Of a stretch of 64,000 nt of DNA, positions 34,590-43,559 are shown piece by piece. The stretch covers positions 96,151 through 160,150 of the forward strand of contig JAEOTP010000007.1 in NCBI GenBank assembly GCA_016839765.1. Direction: 5' to 3'. Position numbers and translations under genes: made by a program. Numbering within the stretch: position 1 is the stretch's first letter; the number at the start of each line of letters is the position of its first letter. The stretch comes from Promethearchaeota archaeon (GTDB lineage Archaea; Asgardarchaeota; Lokiarchaeia; Sigyniarchaeales; SOKP01). The notes under the pieces are model-generated. The model did no database searches and was not told the DNA's origin. It saw only the letters and a program-made list of their open reading frames with translations.

Positions 34590-35006
34590 TTATAATAAAT
34601 TCAAAATTCTTAAGGCTAAATAAGCTGCATTATCACCTCTATCGATTCCCACACATGCTACTGGAACCCGAGGAGGCATCTGAACAATTGATAATAAAGC
34701 ATCTAATCCTCCCAATTTTGCACTAACAGGAACTCCAATTACAGGTTTTTCTGTTTTAGATGCTATTACTCCTGGTAATGCTGCAGATAAACCCGCAACG
34801 GCAATATAAACTAATGCTTTACAAGACTTTAAATAATCATCTAATTTCTCTGGATCTCGATGAGCAGAAATTATTTGCAAATCATAAGGTATATTGTTCT
34901 CTTTTAAAATTTTTTCAGCCTTCTCATAAACCTCCTTATCAGATGTACTACCCGCAATTATTGAAACTAGTGTTTTATTTTCATTATTTGCGCGTGAATT
35001 AGTCAT
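34590..35006 (-). CDS. purE: PurE, N5-carboxyaminoimidazole ribonucleotide mutase
   Basis: The 138-residue protein matches Pur[18 protein letters not shown] (about residues 18-34), the substrate-binding [10 protein letters not shown] (about 43-52), [16 protein letters not shown] and the late [20 protein letters not shown]. It catalyses formation of CAIR in purine synthesis, either from N5-CAIR (class I) or directly from AIR and CO2 (class II). I cannot settle the class by eye. It is the first gene of an operon with rpiA and divergent from the thiolase gene. Confidence 0.93.
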   Translation of the reverse strand: MTNSRANNENKTLVSIIAGSTSDKEVYEKAEKILKENNIPYDLQIISAHRDPEKLDDYLKSCKALVYIAVAGLSAALPGVIASKTEKPVIGVPVSAKLGGLDALLSIVQMPPRVPVACVGIDRGDNAAYLALRILNLL

Positions 35007-35216
35007 ATTTTATCTAAAATTTTTAATAATAAAAATAATTCTAAAACAGCCTTAATAATTACATATTAAATTATCAAAAAGATTAATAAAATTATCAATA
35101 TTTCCACTTTCCATTATCAAAAACTTTAATATCTCTTTATAATTTCTTATTGCAAAATACAAAATTAATTAGAAATAAATTAAAAACACGTTAAAAATTA
35201 AGAGGTTTAATCTAAA

Positions 35217-36527
35217 ATGGAAACTAAAGAAGTATGGCTTATTGATTACGCCAGAACAGCTTTTTCTCGATCAAGACCAGGAGCTCCTGAGCGGGATGTA
35301 TTTGGAGACCAAAGAGCAGATGAATTAGTTGCTCAATTATTAATGAAATTTTTTGATGAAAAGTTAGCAAAAAAAGGGATTGAAAAGAAGGATGTTGATG
35401 AATATGTTGTTGGAGCGGCTATGGGTGTTGGAGAGAATTGGACTTATGGGGGTCGATTGCCTCTTTTTATGGCAAGCTTTCCAGTTACAACTCCTGGATT
35501 GTTCGTAGATCGTCAATGTGGTAGCGCTGGATCCGCTTTCCATGTAGGAGCTATGGAAATTATGACTGGGTATAGTAAATGTACATTAGCCATGGGCTTT
35601 GAACATATGACTCGTATAGGTATGGATTTAAAAAGTAATCCACATATTAAACCTAACTTACTAATGATTAACAAAAGTAGTAAATGGTATCGACCAGAAT
35701 ATGATCTTTTGACTACAACTAATATGATTTCAACAGCCCAAAAGTTGTATGAATATCTTACTCCTGCGTATACAAAAGAAGATTTAGATAAATTTGGAGT
35801 AAGAAGTCATAATTTAACTGTTGAGAATCAGGAAAAAGGATGGTTTGATGGTGAAATTATCCCAATTGAAGGTTATAAAGCTGGCAATCCTGAAGAAAAA
35901 ATGATGATTACAAAAGATATGGCTGCTCGAAAATCTGATTTAGCAACTGTTGCAGGATTACGACGCCTTTCTAAACCATTTTATTTAAAGAAAAATTGGA
36001 AAGGGGAAGATATAGGAGGAAAGCAAGGATATATTGAAAGAGAAGGCGGGAAAGACGGCGTAATTACACCAGGTAATTCTAGTCCTCTAAATGCAGGTGC
36101 TACCGCTACTGTACTAATGGAAGCTGAAGAAGCTAAAAAAAGAGGGCTTGAGCCAATGGCTAGAGTAGTAAGTATAGGCTGGGCAGGAGTAGATCCGACA
36201 ATTATGGGATGGGGGCCAATTCCTGCATCTGAAATGGCTTTAAAGCATGCTGGATTAACAGCTGATCAAATTGATTACTGGGAAATTAATGAAGCTTTTA
36301 CAGTCGTAACACTTGGGTGTATGCATTATTTTAACATTCCTGAAGAAAAAGTTAACATTATGGGAGGTGCAACTGCTATTGGACATCCATTAGGCGCTAC
36401 AATGGTTAGATTACCAGGTACACTTGCCCGCATCCTTAATGATAAAAAAGCTAAATATGGAATAGCTAATGCATGTTGTGGTGGCGGTCAAGGAGTAGCA
36501 ATTCTACTTGAAAACCTTAACGTATAA
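35217..36527 (+). CDS. Thiolase (acetyl-CoA acyltransferase)
   Basis: The 436-residue enzyme has the thiolase triad: nucleophile Cys101 in DRQCGSAGSAFHVGAMEIM, the His of GGATAIGHPLGATM and the acid/base Cys in NACCGGGQGVAI near the C-terminus, plus the NEAF motif (WEINEAFTV). It makes or cleaves 3-ketoacyl-CoA. Biosynthetic (acetoacetyl-CoA) and degradative members cannot be told apart here. An AGAGGT stretch lies about 10 bases before the ATG. No HMG-CoA synthase or DUF35 gene follows, so its partners are elsewhere. It is the only gene of its unit and ends at an 11-T run. Confidence 0.95.
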   Translation: METKEVWLIDYARTAFSRSRPGAPERDVFGDQRADELVAQLLMKFFDEKLAKKGIEKKDVDEYVVGAAMGVGENWTYGGRLPLFMASFPVTTPGLFVDRQCGSAGSAFHVGAMEIMTGYSKCTLAMGFEHMTRIGMDLKSNPHIKPNLLMINKSSKWYRPEYDLLTTTNMISTAQKLYEYLTPAYTKEDLDKFGVRSHNLTVENQEKGWFDGEIIPIEGYKAGNPEEKMMITKDMAARKSDLATVAGLRRLSKPFYLKKNWKGEDIGGKQGYIEREGGKDGVITPGNSSPLNAGATATVLMEAEEAKKRGLEPMARVVSIGWAGVDPTIMGWGPIPASEMALKHAGLTADQIDYWEINEAFTVVTLGCMHYFNIPEEKVNIMGGATAIGHPLGATMVRLPGTLARILNDKKAKYGIANACCGGGQGVAILLENLNV

Positions 36528-36550
36528 GACTAGACCCTGCTTTTTAATAA

Positions 36551-36561
36551 TTTTTTTTTTT
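36551..36561 (+). terminator. T-tract terminator
   Basis: Eleven consecutive T, 24 bases after the thiolase stop codon. Confidence 0.5.
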
Positions 36562-36597
36562 AAATTATTTGTTAATATATTGATGAAATTATTCTAA

Positions 36598-37215
36598 TTA
36601 AAATCGTTCTCCACATTTATCACAGAATTTAGCTCCCACTCTATTAAAATTACCGCATTTTTTACAAATTATATGGGACTCAATTTTTTGTGATTCATTT
36701 TCAAAAGCATTTATTTTTAAAATTTCTAATTTCTGGCGAATATCTCTTGATGCTTGAAGAGCATATGTAAAATTCTTATTATAACTTAAAGCTTTTTCAT
36801 AATATTGTAATGCAGTCTCTAACTCCCCTTTTTGAACTTCATACAACAAACCTATGTTATAATAGCAATACATATAATCAGGTTTTATTTGAATTGCTCT
36901 CTTATAAGCAATTAAAGCATCTTCAGTTTTATTTAGATTGAAATATGCAATACCTAAATTATACCACGCTCTATAATTATTAGGATCTAAATCAATGATT
37001 TTATTAAAACATTCAGCAGCTTTCTCATAATCAAGCACCCATTCGTCATTAAGGTGCCCTCCATAATCAAATAAAACTTCAACGAGAACACTTTTAACAA
37101 TTTCAGAATGGCGATCATTTTCAAAAAGGGGCTCTAAAATTTTTAAAGCATCTTCAAATTTCTCCTTTTTCTTAAACTCGATTGCTTTATTTATAAGATC
37201 TTTTTGTTGAGACAA
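36598..37215 (-). CDS. TPR protein with C-terminal zinc ribbon
   Basis: The 205-residue protein is made of tetratricopeptide repeats (about residues 5-175; ALKILEPLFEN, ECFNKIIDLDPNNYRAWYNL, LIAYKRAIQIKPDYMYCYYN, LQYYEKALSYNKNFTYALQ). It ends in a zinc ribbon with two CxxC pairs (ICKKCGNFNRVGAKFCDKCG, about 183-202). TPRs bind proteins. The terminal zinc ribbon is the kind that recurs on other proteins in this window. Specific partners are unknown. Confidence 0.9.
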   Translation of the reverse strand: MSQQKDLINKAIEFKKKEKFEDALKILEPLFENDRHSEIVKSVLVEVLFDYGGHLNDEWVLDYEKAAECFNKIIDLDPNNYRAWYNLGIAYFNLNKTEDALIAYKRAIQIKPDYMYCYYNIGLLYEVQKGELETALQYYEKALSYNKNFTYALQASRDIRQKLEILKINAFENESQKIESHIICKKCGNFNRVGAKFCDKCGERF

Positions 37216-37499
37216 GATAATTTCTCAAGTAATAGAATTATTTAAATTCTAATAATGAAGAAATATCTATTAATTATATCATTATCATTTATTCAAAAAT
37301 AATATCTAAAGTAAATTTTTCCTATGTACTAAATCATCACTATTAAATTTGCACAGCTTGATCAAAGCAAACCATACTATAAACGATTAAATACATTTTA
37401 TTTGGTTAAATTATAGAAATGTTTAAATATAAAACTATTACATTATGACTTACACAAGAAATCAATGAAAATTACTTTAATTAGAAAGGTGAAATGAAA

Positions 37500-37706
37500 A
37501 TGCCCGTTTATAAAAGTATACAACTTGTTGGAACTAGCGATAAGAATTGGGCTGATGCAGTTAAAAATTGTTACGATGAAGCAAAGAAATCTCTACGGGG
37601 TATACGAAATATCCAAATTATAGAAAGTGATGTAAAGGTAAAAGAGGATCAAGATAAATTAATATATCGCGTGCGTGTGCAAGTAAATTTTCAGATCGAG
37701 CGATAA
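37500..37706 (+). CDS. Dodecin
   Basis: The 68-residue protein matches dodecins: MPVYKSIQLVGTSDKNWADA at the start, then NCYDEAKKSLRGIRNIQIIE and a final beta strand YRVRVQVNFQIER. Dodecins form hollow dodecamers that store riboflavin or FMN and protect the cell from free flavins. Of two in-frame ATGs (37494, 37500) the second is chosen because AAAGGTGA (37486-37492) sits 7 bases before it and its N-terminus is the canonical one. The unusually clear ribosome-binding site suggests good expression. Several flavoenzymes are encoded in the window. Confidence 0.93.
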   Translation: MPVYKSIQLVGTSDKNWADAVKNCYDEAKKSLRGIRNIQIIESDVKVKEDQDKLIYRVRVQVNFQIER

Positions 37707-37734
37707 ACCAATTCATTATGAAATAATATTAAAA

Positions 37735-37744
37735 TTTTTTTTTT
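37735..37744 (+). terminator. T-tract terminator
   Basis: Ten consecutive T, 28 bases after the dodecin stop codon. Confidence 0.5.
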
Positions 37745-37872
37745 CTCTTTATTTACAAATTTACGAGTTTTCTTGACTCCTACTTTTTTAAGAATATAAT
37801 TTTAAATATATAGGTTTTTTAAAAATTAATATTTAAATGGAATGTCTTAATAGTTAATTAGTATAAATTATT

Positions 37873-37977
37873 ATGCAAATCCTCGAAGCTTATGGCGGAT
37901 ATATAATAGGTGGCCTTATACTTTTGACAATCTTAATTATCTGCTGTATTATTCATAACCGTTTAATTAAAAAATGA
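37873..37977 (+). CDS. Small single-pass membrane protein (34 aa)
   Basis: A short complete frame encodes MQILEAYGGYIIGGLILLTI followed by LIICCIIHNRLIKK. That is one strongly hydrophobic helix (about residues 10-27) with two adjacent cysteines and a basic tail, as in many regulatory or subunit-type microproteins. A TATA-like AT stretch lies upstream (TTTAAATATA), but there is no clear Shine-Dalgarno sequence. The composition is much more protein-like than random AT-rich DNA. Function unknown. Confidence 0.42.
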   Translation: MQILEAYGGYIIGGLILLTILIICCIIHNRLIKK

Positions 37978-38008
37978 GAGTAATTAAAAGGAGGATTCGC
38001 AATCTTTT

Positions 38009-38464
38009 CTAGATTTTATTTTCATACCAAACATGTTCAGACTTTTTTGCTCCAATCTTTAAGAGAACACTTCTTAAAGCTCCATCTGAATCAGGGCAAA
38101 TAATAAAGACTTTATCATGTTTAAGTGTTTTCTTAATATATAATTGAAGTTCGCGAATGATCATTTCTTCTATACCTTTTTTGTAGGAATCTTCTTTTCT
38201 AGTTAAAACTTGGTGAATCAAAGCTCTATCGTTACCTAAATAATCTATAAAAGATGTATATGTGCCCCAGCCAACAATTTTACCATCTTCTTTAGCAATA
38301 ATCATTGAATTCCTATATTGAAGATCAAGAGCTCTTCTATTTAATTCTCTCTCAAATTTTTGCCAATGGGAATAGAAATATGATTTATTTTCAATAAAAT
38401 CTTCAAAAATTTCCTTAAGTTCATCTTTATCTAATCGTGGGTCATATCTATCGATAACAATCAT
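38009..38464 (-). CDS. GNAT-family acetyltransferase-like protein
   Basis: The 151-residue protein has a GNAT-like order: an N-terminal helix (DELKEIFEDFIENKS), strands SMIIAKEDGKIVGWGTYTSF with the typical I-V-G turn (about residues 54-73), a region RALIHQVLTRKEDSYKKGIE where the acetyl-CoA loop is expected, and IICPDSDGALRSVLLKIGAK. The Q/RxxGxG/A pyrophosphate loop is degenerate (SYKKGIEE), so the cofactor is not certain. Substrate unknown. Monocistronic. Confidence 0.7.
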   Translation of the reverse strand: MIVIDRYDPRLDKDELKEIFEDFIENKSYFYSHWQKFERELNRRALDLQYRNSMIIAKEDGKIVGWGTYTSFIDYLGNDRALIHQVLTRKEDSYKKGIEEMIIRELQLYIKKTLKHDKVFIICPDSDGALRSVLLKIGAKKSEHVWYENKI

Positions 38465-38597
38465 AAATAATTTTCACTTGAAAAGGAATTATTTGTCAAT
38501 GTATTATAATTCGTTTAATTAATATTAGTTTTATAAGATAATTTTTCTTTAATAAAAATTCTTTTTTATAATTTAAACTATTATAATCTAATATATT

Positions 38598-39110
38598 ATG
38601 AAGCAAAAAGATAAAGAAAAAATATCTATTCCCTTTCAAAAATTAAGAGAGGGAGTAATTCTTCCTAAAGCATCGAAACCTGGAGATGCTGGTGCTGATG
38701 CACGAATTTCCGGGTTTAAAAAAATAATTAAAAATGGTGATAAAAAAGAATTAAGTGATATTGAAACCGATTCTTATACTTTAAAACCATTAGAAAGGAT
38801 AGCATGTCCTTTAGGCTTCGCAACTGCTATTCCAGAAGGGTATTACTTTAAAGTAGTCCCTCGAAGCGGATTAGCACTATGGGAGGGAATCTCTATTGTC
38901 AATAGTCCTGGAACAATAGATTCTGGTTATAGAAATGAGTGGATGGCAATTGTAGTTAATTTATCGAATAAAGATGTTACTTTGAAAAAAGGAGATAGAA
39001 TCTGTCAAATAATTTTGGGAAAAATGCATGAGTACAAAGTTACTGAAGTGGATAGATTACCAGATTCACAACGAGGATTAGGAGGATTTGGTTCTACTGG
39101 CAAATCATAA
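38598..39110 (+). CDS. dut: Trimeric-type dUTP diphosphatase
   Basis: The 170-residue protein has all five dUTPase motifs in order: PGDAGADA (1, about residues 30-37), PRSGLALWEGIS (2), NSPGTIDSGYRNEW (3, with the uracil-site Tyr), KKGDRICQIILG (4) and the glycine-rich RGLGGFGSTG (5, C-terminal arm). It removes pyrophosphate from dUTP, keeping uracil out of DNA and supplying dUMP. An insert between motif 1 and strand 3 (KKIIKNGDKKELSDIETDSY) lengthens it slightly. A conserved five-motif Dut is closer to the bacterial/eukaryotic kind than to archaeal DCD-DUT. A methyltransferase gene follows 17 bases downstream. Confidence 0.95.
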   Translation: MKQKDKEKISIPFQKLREGVILPKASKPGDAGADARISGFKKIIKNGDKKELSDIETDSYTLKPLERIACPLGFATAIPEGYYFKVVPRSGLALWEGISIVNSPGTIDSGYRNEWMAIVVNLSNKDVTLKKGDRICQIILGKMHEYKVTEVDRLPDSQRGLGGFGSTGKS

Positions 39111-39127
39111 TAATGGTGAAAAAATAG

Positions 39128-39991
39128 ATGAATACTAAAAAAATAGAAGGAACACAAATTGAGTATGGGTCTGTCCAATATACTATGTTAGGTCCATTAT
39201 GGGCGCGTGCTTCATATACGCAGAAGTACCCAGAATTGTTGGATGATAAAAAAGCTGTTGAGATTTACAATAATGTTGATATAGATCTCTCTGAGTATGA
39301 AGATTATCTACAAGAGTGGCGCGCATTAGGGTTAATGATGAGGGCAAAATGTTTCGATATTGCTTTAAAGAAATATATGGAAAAATATCCTGAAGTAACT
39401 GTCGTGAACCTTGGTTGTGGATTGGATACTACATTTTTTCGAGTAGATAATGGAAGAATCAAATGGTTTGACCTTGATCTACCTAATGCTATTGAATTTC
39501 GAAATAAATTCATTTCTGAGTCTCCTCGAAATAAATTTATTGCTAAATCTATATTAGACCATAGTTGGTTTGATGATGTTGAATTTAACAAGGAAAAGGG
39601 TATTTTTTTCATTGGTGGAGGGTTCATCTATTATTTTAAAGAGGAAGAAATAAAAGATTTATTTATAAAAATGGCACACCGCTTTCCAAAAGGTCAGATC
39701 ATCATTGATACAATTTCTAAAATTGCAATAAGGATTACGGAAAAAAGAATAAAAAAATATATAAAACAAGGTAAACTGAAGAGTGATGAAGTGCCGCATT
39801 GGATTTTTAGTGTTGGTAACCCGAAAAAAGTATTTCCTAAATGGTCGAATAAGATAAAAGTCCTAGATTGGCACTTGGGTTGGGATATAGTCTCCCAAAA
39901 TCCAAATTGGGATAAAAAAACACTTAAAATGATAAGATTGGTAAAGTTATTTAAAACTGGAAAGATAGTCTTATTAGGTTTTACTGATTAA
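39128..39991 (+). CDS. Leucine carboxyl methyltransferase-like (LCM/TcmP) enzyme
   Basis: The 287-residue protein has the LCM-family layout: an N-terminal helix pair (TMLGPLWARASYTQKYPELL, where the family has a conserved Arg/Tyr), MRAKCFDIALKKYM, motif I VVNLGCGLDTTFFR (about residues 95-108), IKWFDLDLPNAIEFR with the ribose-binding Asp, and GGGFIYYFKEEEI. Members methylate carboxyl groups of small molecules or protein C-termini (PP2A leucine in eukaryotes). It is cotranscribed with dut (17-base gap). The substrate is unknown. Confidence 0.88.
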   Translation: MNTKKIEGTQIEYGSVQYTMLGPLWARASYTQKYPELLDDKKAVEIYNNVDIDLSEYEDYLQEWRALGLMMRAKCFDIALKKYMEKYPEVTVVNLGCGLDTTFFRVDNGRIKWFDLDLPNAIEFRNKFISESPRNKFIAKSILDHSWFDDVEFNKEKGIFFIGGGFIYYFKEEEIKDLFIKMAHRFPKGQIIIDTISKIAIRITEKRIKKYIKQGKLKSDEVPHWIFSVGNPKKVFPKWSNKIKVLDWHLGWDIVSQNPNWDKKTLKMIRLVKLFKTGKIVLLGFTD

Positions 39992-40113
39992 ATCTTTTTT
40001 ATTTTGCTAAAATTTGGTTGAATTCAATTTTTACAAAAATTCAAATTTTTTACTTTATTTGCTTTATTATAACTTTTCATAGATTTTCATATATATTCAT
40101 ATAGGTCTAAGAT

Positions 40114-41637
40114 TTGTCTAAAAATAGCAAAAAGTTACCATACAAAGATCATTTTTTGTACAAGATCTTAAATCCTAAGACAATTGCAATATTTGGAGCA
40201 AATAATAACTTATTAACTACAATGGGTTCTATGCAACTTCGAAATATACGTTCTGGAAGGGGTTTAGATAATAATATTTATCCTATACATCCTCGATTAG
40301 AAAAAGTTCAAGGTTATAAAGCATATAAATCAGTATTAGATTTACCTATTGTTCCAGATATGGCTTTCTTAATATTGCCAACCAATGTAGTCCCTGAAGT
40401 CATGGAAGAATGTGGAAAAAAAGGAATTAAAAATCTTCTTATAACTTCAGGTGGTTTTAGAGAAAGTGGTACTAATGGAATTGAATTATCAGAGAAAATC
40501 GATGAGATTGCTAAAAAATATGATATAAGATTTATCGGTCCTAATTGTTTAGGCATTTATAATGGTTGGTATGGATACCCTGAAAAAGAAAAAGCATATT
40601 TTAATACGTTTTGGCCCTATGTTATTCCTCAAAGAGGAAATGTTTCAATAGTAAGCCAATCTGGTACAATTGCAGCTCAAATTTTTTGGCATGCTAAGGA
40701 AATGGGTGTTAAAATTAGCAAATCAATTTCAGTTGGAAATGAAAGAAATACTGATATGGTGGATTGCCTAGAATATTTAAAAAATGATCTACAAACGGAT
40801 GTAATAGGTATATATATCGAAGAAATAAAAAGAGGAAAAGAATTCATCCAATTAGCTAAAAATGTTACTCCAAATAAACCAATAGTCGCAATATACGCCG
40901 GAGGTACTGAAGCAGCGATAAGATCTATAATGAGTCATACGGGATCAATAGGAGGAAGTCAAAAAATATATGATTCAGTTTTTAAAGAAACAGGAATAAT
41001 TTCAACTGATCTAATATTGGATTTCCTTTATTATTTAAGAACTCTCTCTTTTGCTAAAAGTTATAATGTGTTTCCAAAAGGTAAAAGAGTAGCAATTGTG
41101 ACTGATTCAGGAGGAAGTGGGACTATGATGGCTAAAATGGCAGAAGTATATGGATTAAATGTACCTGAATTCTCAAATAGTCTTAAGGCAGAGATTTTAG
41201 AACTAATCCCTCCAACGGCAAGTGCTAATAATCCTATAGATGTAACTTTTGATGTTAATTTTATAAATTTATTTTACAAATTTCCAAAAATTCTGATGAA
41301 ATCAGGAGAAATAGATAGCATAATTGTTTATGGAGTTTTTGATTTTGATGAGGTAATGGATACTATAGAAAAATCTGGGATGATAATTGATGAAAAAATG
41401 AGAAGTATAAATATTATGGTTGATAATGCCGTATTAAAACCAATAAAACGTCTAATGAAGAAATATACTGTCCCGGTTTTTTATGCAGGACCTTTTCCTT
41501 ACAAATATTCATGGTTTCAAAAATTTATCTCTTATGATGTTCCTATTTTTGAATTATGGGATCATCCTACAAAATGCCTTTCAATTCTAACTGAATATTC
41601 AGATTATCGTTTAATGTTTACAAATCCTAAGCAATAA
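40114..41637 (+). CDS. NDP-forming acyl-CoA synthetase alpha-subunit-like protein (copy 1)
   Basis: The 507-residue protein has the domain order of the ADP-forming CoA-synthetase alpha subunit: CoA-binding Rossmann domain (NPKTIAIFGANNN ... RFIGPNCLGIYN, about residues 20-150), a CoA-ligase domain (VSIVSQSGTIAAQIFWHAKE about 178-197; DVIGIYIEEIKRGKEFI) and the phospho-histidine loop SHTGSIGGS with His275. A third domain (KGKRVAIVTDSGGSGTMMA onward) follows. Such proteins make CoA esters with ATP or release ATP from acyl-CoA. The ATP-grasp beta subunit is not in the window. Start TTG. A second, clearly homologous copy lies about 100 bases downstream. Confidence 0.92.
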   Translation: MSKNSKKLPYKDHFLYKILNPKTIAIFGANNNLLTTMGSMQLRNIRSGRGLDNNIYPIHPRLEKVQGYKAYKSVLDLPIVPDMAFLILPTNVVPEVMEECGKKGIKNLLITSGGFRESGTNGIELSEKIDEIAKKYDIRFIGPNCLGIYNGWYGYPEKEKAYFNTFWPYVIPQRGNVSIVSQSGTIAAQIFWHAKEMGVKISKSISVGNERNTDMVDCLEYLKNDLQTDVIGIYIEEIKRGKEFIQLAKNVTPNKPIVAIYAGGTEAAIRSIMSHTGSIGGSQKIYDSVFKETGIISTDLILDFLYYLRTLSFAKSYNVFPKGKRVAIVTDSGGSGTMMAKMAEVYGLNVPEFSNSLKAEILELIPPTASANNPIDVTFDVNFINLFYKFPKILMKSGEIDSIIVYGVFDFDEVMDTIEKSGMIIDEKMRSINIMVDNAVLKPIKRLMKKYTVPVFYAGPFPYKYSWFQKFISYDVPIFELWDHPTKCLSILTEYSDYRLMFTNPKQ

Positions 41638-41741
41638 TCTTATCAAAATTAGCCTTGCTTGAGTATATAAGTAAAATAAAAATTCAAATTAACCTATTAA
41701 TTTTTCAAATCAATATTAGTTATTTTTTTATTTTATAAAAA

Positions 41742-43247
41742 TTGACAGAAATTAATGAAAATCCGTTAATGGATCATTTTTTACATCCATTTCTCAATCC
41801 AAAAAGTATCTGTGTGTTTGGAGCTAACAATGAATTTCTATCCACAATGGGTGCAATGCAACTTAGATATATTATCTTTGGAGGCTTTCCAAGAAATCAA
41901 ATTTTTCCTATACATCTGCGACTTGAAGAGATTCAAGGTTTAAAGGCCTATAAAAGTGTTTTAGATTTACCCGAAACTCCAGAATTAGCTTTTATAATTC
42001 TACGTCCAGATATCGTCCCCCAAGTTCTTGAAGAGTGCGGACAAAAAGGAATAAAGCATGTTATTATAACTTCGGGGGGATTTCGGGAGATTGGGAACAT
42101 CAATTTATATAAAAAAATAGTCCAAATTGCGAATAATTATAACATTAGATTTATTGGTCCCAATTGCCTTGGTGTGTATAATGCTTGGTATAGATTTCCA
42201 GAATTAGAAGATGCTTGCTTTAATACAATGTGGATTTATGCTACACCAGAAAAAGGTAATATTTCGATAATAGGTCAATCAGGAACAGTTGCATCACATA
42301 TTTTTTGGATATGTCGGGAAATGGGTGTTAAAATTGGGAAATCAATTTCAATTGGAAATGAGGACAACATCGATACAGTCGATTTCCTAGAATATTTTCG
42401 AGAGGACCCACAAACTAATGTGATCGGGATCTATATTGAAGAGATTAAGAGAGGAAAGGAATTTATTGAGCTTGCTAAAAAAGTTGTACCTGAAAAACCC
42501 ATTATAGCGATTTATGCTGGTGGTACTGAAGCGGCATCAAGATCAATAATGGGCCACACAGGTTCAATTGCTGGAGATGACAAAATTTTTGAATCTGTAT
42601 TTAAAGATACAGGGATAATCTCTACAATCTCAATTAAAGATTGGATGTATTATTTAAGAACATTTTCAACTGGGATATTTCCTAATGGAAATAGATTAGG
42701 CATAATAACTGATTCTGGTGGTTGTGGAGCAATGATGGCTAAAGCTAGCGAGAAACTTGGCTTGAACGTTCCAGAATTTTCAGAGGAGTTAAGGTCAAAA
42801 TTAAAGAAATATGTCCCTGACGTGGCTAATATTGATAATCCACTAGATTTAACTTTCCAATTCAACCAATATAACTTGTATATCAAAATTCCTAAGCTAA
42901 TGATTAACTCAGGAGAAGTAGATGGAATTATCCTCTATGCGGTATTTGGTTTTGAAGAAGTATTGGATATAATTAAGGAATCGGGCGGTAAAACGTATGA
43001 AGAGTTTGATATTTCAAATGATATGATGAAACGAATCTACTTAAAGCCAATTCAACGATTAGTAAGGAAAAAAAAAGTACCTATTTTATATATAGGGCCA
43101 CAAGGATATAATAATCCATGGGTAAGAGAATTTATTAAAGCGAATCTCCCAATATTCGATTTATGGGATATGCCTGTGAAGTGTTTTGCAGTATTAGCAA
43201 AATATTCAAAATATTGCAAAAAATTATCTACAGATCTTAGACAATAG
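41742..43247 (+). CDS. NDP-forming acyl-CoA synthetase alpha-subunit-like protein (copy 2)
   Basis: The 501-residue paralogue aligns end to end with the preceding gene: NPKSICVFGANNEFLSTMGA, RFIGPNCLGVYNAWY, ISIIGQSGTVASHIFW, GIYIEEIKRGKEFIELA, and the phospho-histidine loop GHTGSIAGD with His272. Domain order and length are the same, so tandem gene duplication is clear. Sequence differs enough, especially in the third domain (GLNVPEFSEELRSKLKKYVP), that substrates may differ. TTG start. No ATP-grasp beta subunit is nearby. Confidence 0.92.
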   Translation: MTEINENPLMDHFLHPFLNPKSICVFGANNEFLSTMGAMQLRYIIFGGFPRNQIFPIHLRLEEIQGLKAYKSVLDLPETPELAFIILRPDIVPQVLEECGQKGIKHVIITSGGFREIGNINLYKKIVQIANNYNIRFIGPNCLGVYNAWYRFPELEDACFNTMWIYATPEKGNISIIGQSGTVASHIFWICREMGVKIGKSISIGNEDNIDTVDFLEYFREDPQTNVIGIYIEEIKRGKEFIELAKKVVPEKPIIAIYAGGTEAASRSIMGHTGSIAGDDKIFESVFKDTGIISTISIKDWMYYLRTFSTGIFPNGNRLGIITDSGGCGAMMAKASEKLGLNVPEFSEELRSKLKKYVPDVANIDNPLDLTFQFNQYNLYIKIPKLMINSGEVDGIILYAVFGFEEVLDIIKESGGKTYEEFDISNDMMKRIYLKPIQRLVRKKKVPILYIGPQGYNNPWVREFIKANLPIFDLWDMPVKCFAVLAKYSKYCKKLSTDLRQ

Positions 43248-43559
43248 CACGAACATTGTATTTTAAAATAATATTATAATACAATTATTCTCTTATTTTT
43301 AAAAAAGAACATATTTATAACTTTAAGTTCAATAAACTTAAAGAGATTTGGGCAGAATTTAAAGGGAGATATAAAGGTTCTACTTTTTTCGTCACACTCC
43401 CTAATAAGTAATGAGGAATAATAAATTGAATTGAATCAAAATAAATTAAAAATTAAAAAACGGCAATTCCTATTCCACTAATTTTTTATATGATTTCTAT
43501 TCTATTATAATTAGGATTTTTCATATCATAATAAAAAAAATAAAATGTGATACTTTTAT
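43248..43559. other. Intergenic with strong inverted repeat
   Basis: 312 bases with no reading frame. It includes a TATA-like stretch (ATATTTATAA, about 43310-43319), a perfect inverted repeat right behind it (43321-43343) and further GGGAG/CTCCC complementarity (about 43363-43407). It could hold a regulated promoter or a small RNA. Nothing recognised. Confidence 0.45.
43321..43343. repeat. Perfect 9-bp inverted repeat (CTTTAAGTT / AACTTAAAG)
   Basis: The arms (43321-43329 and 43335-43343) are perfect complements separated by CAATA. The position directly after a TATA-like sequence would suit an operator or the top of a small transcript. Confidence 0.45.
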
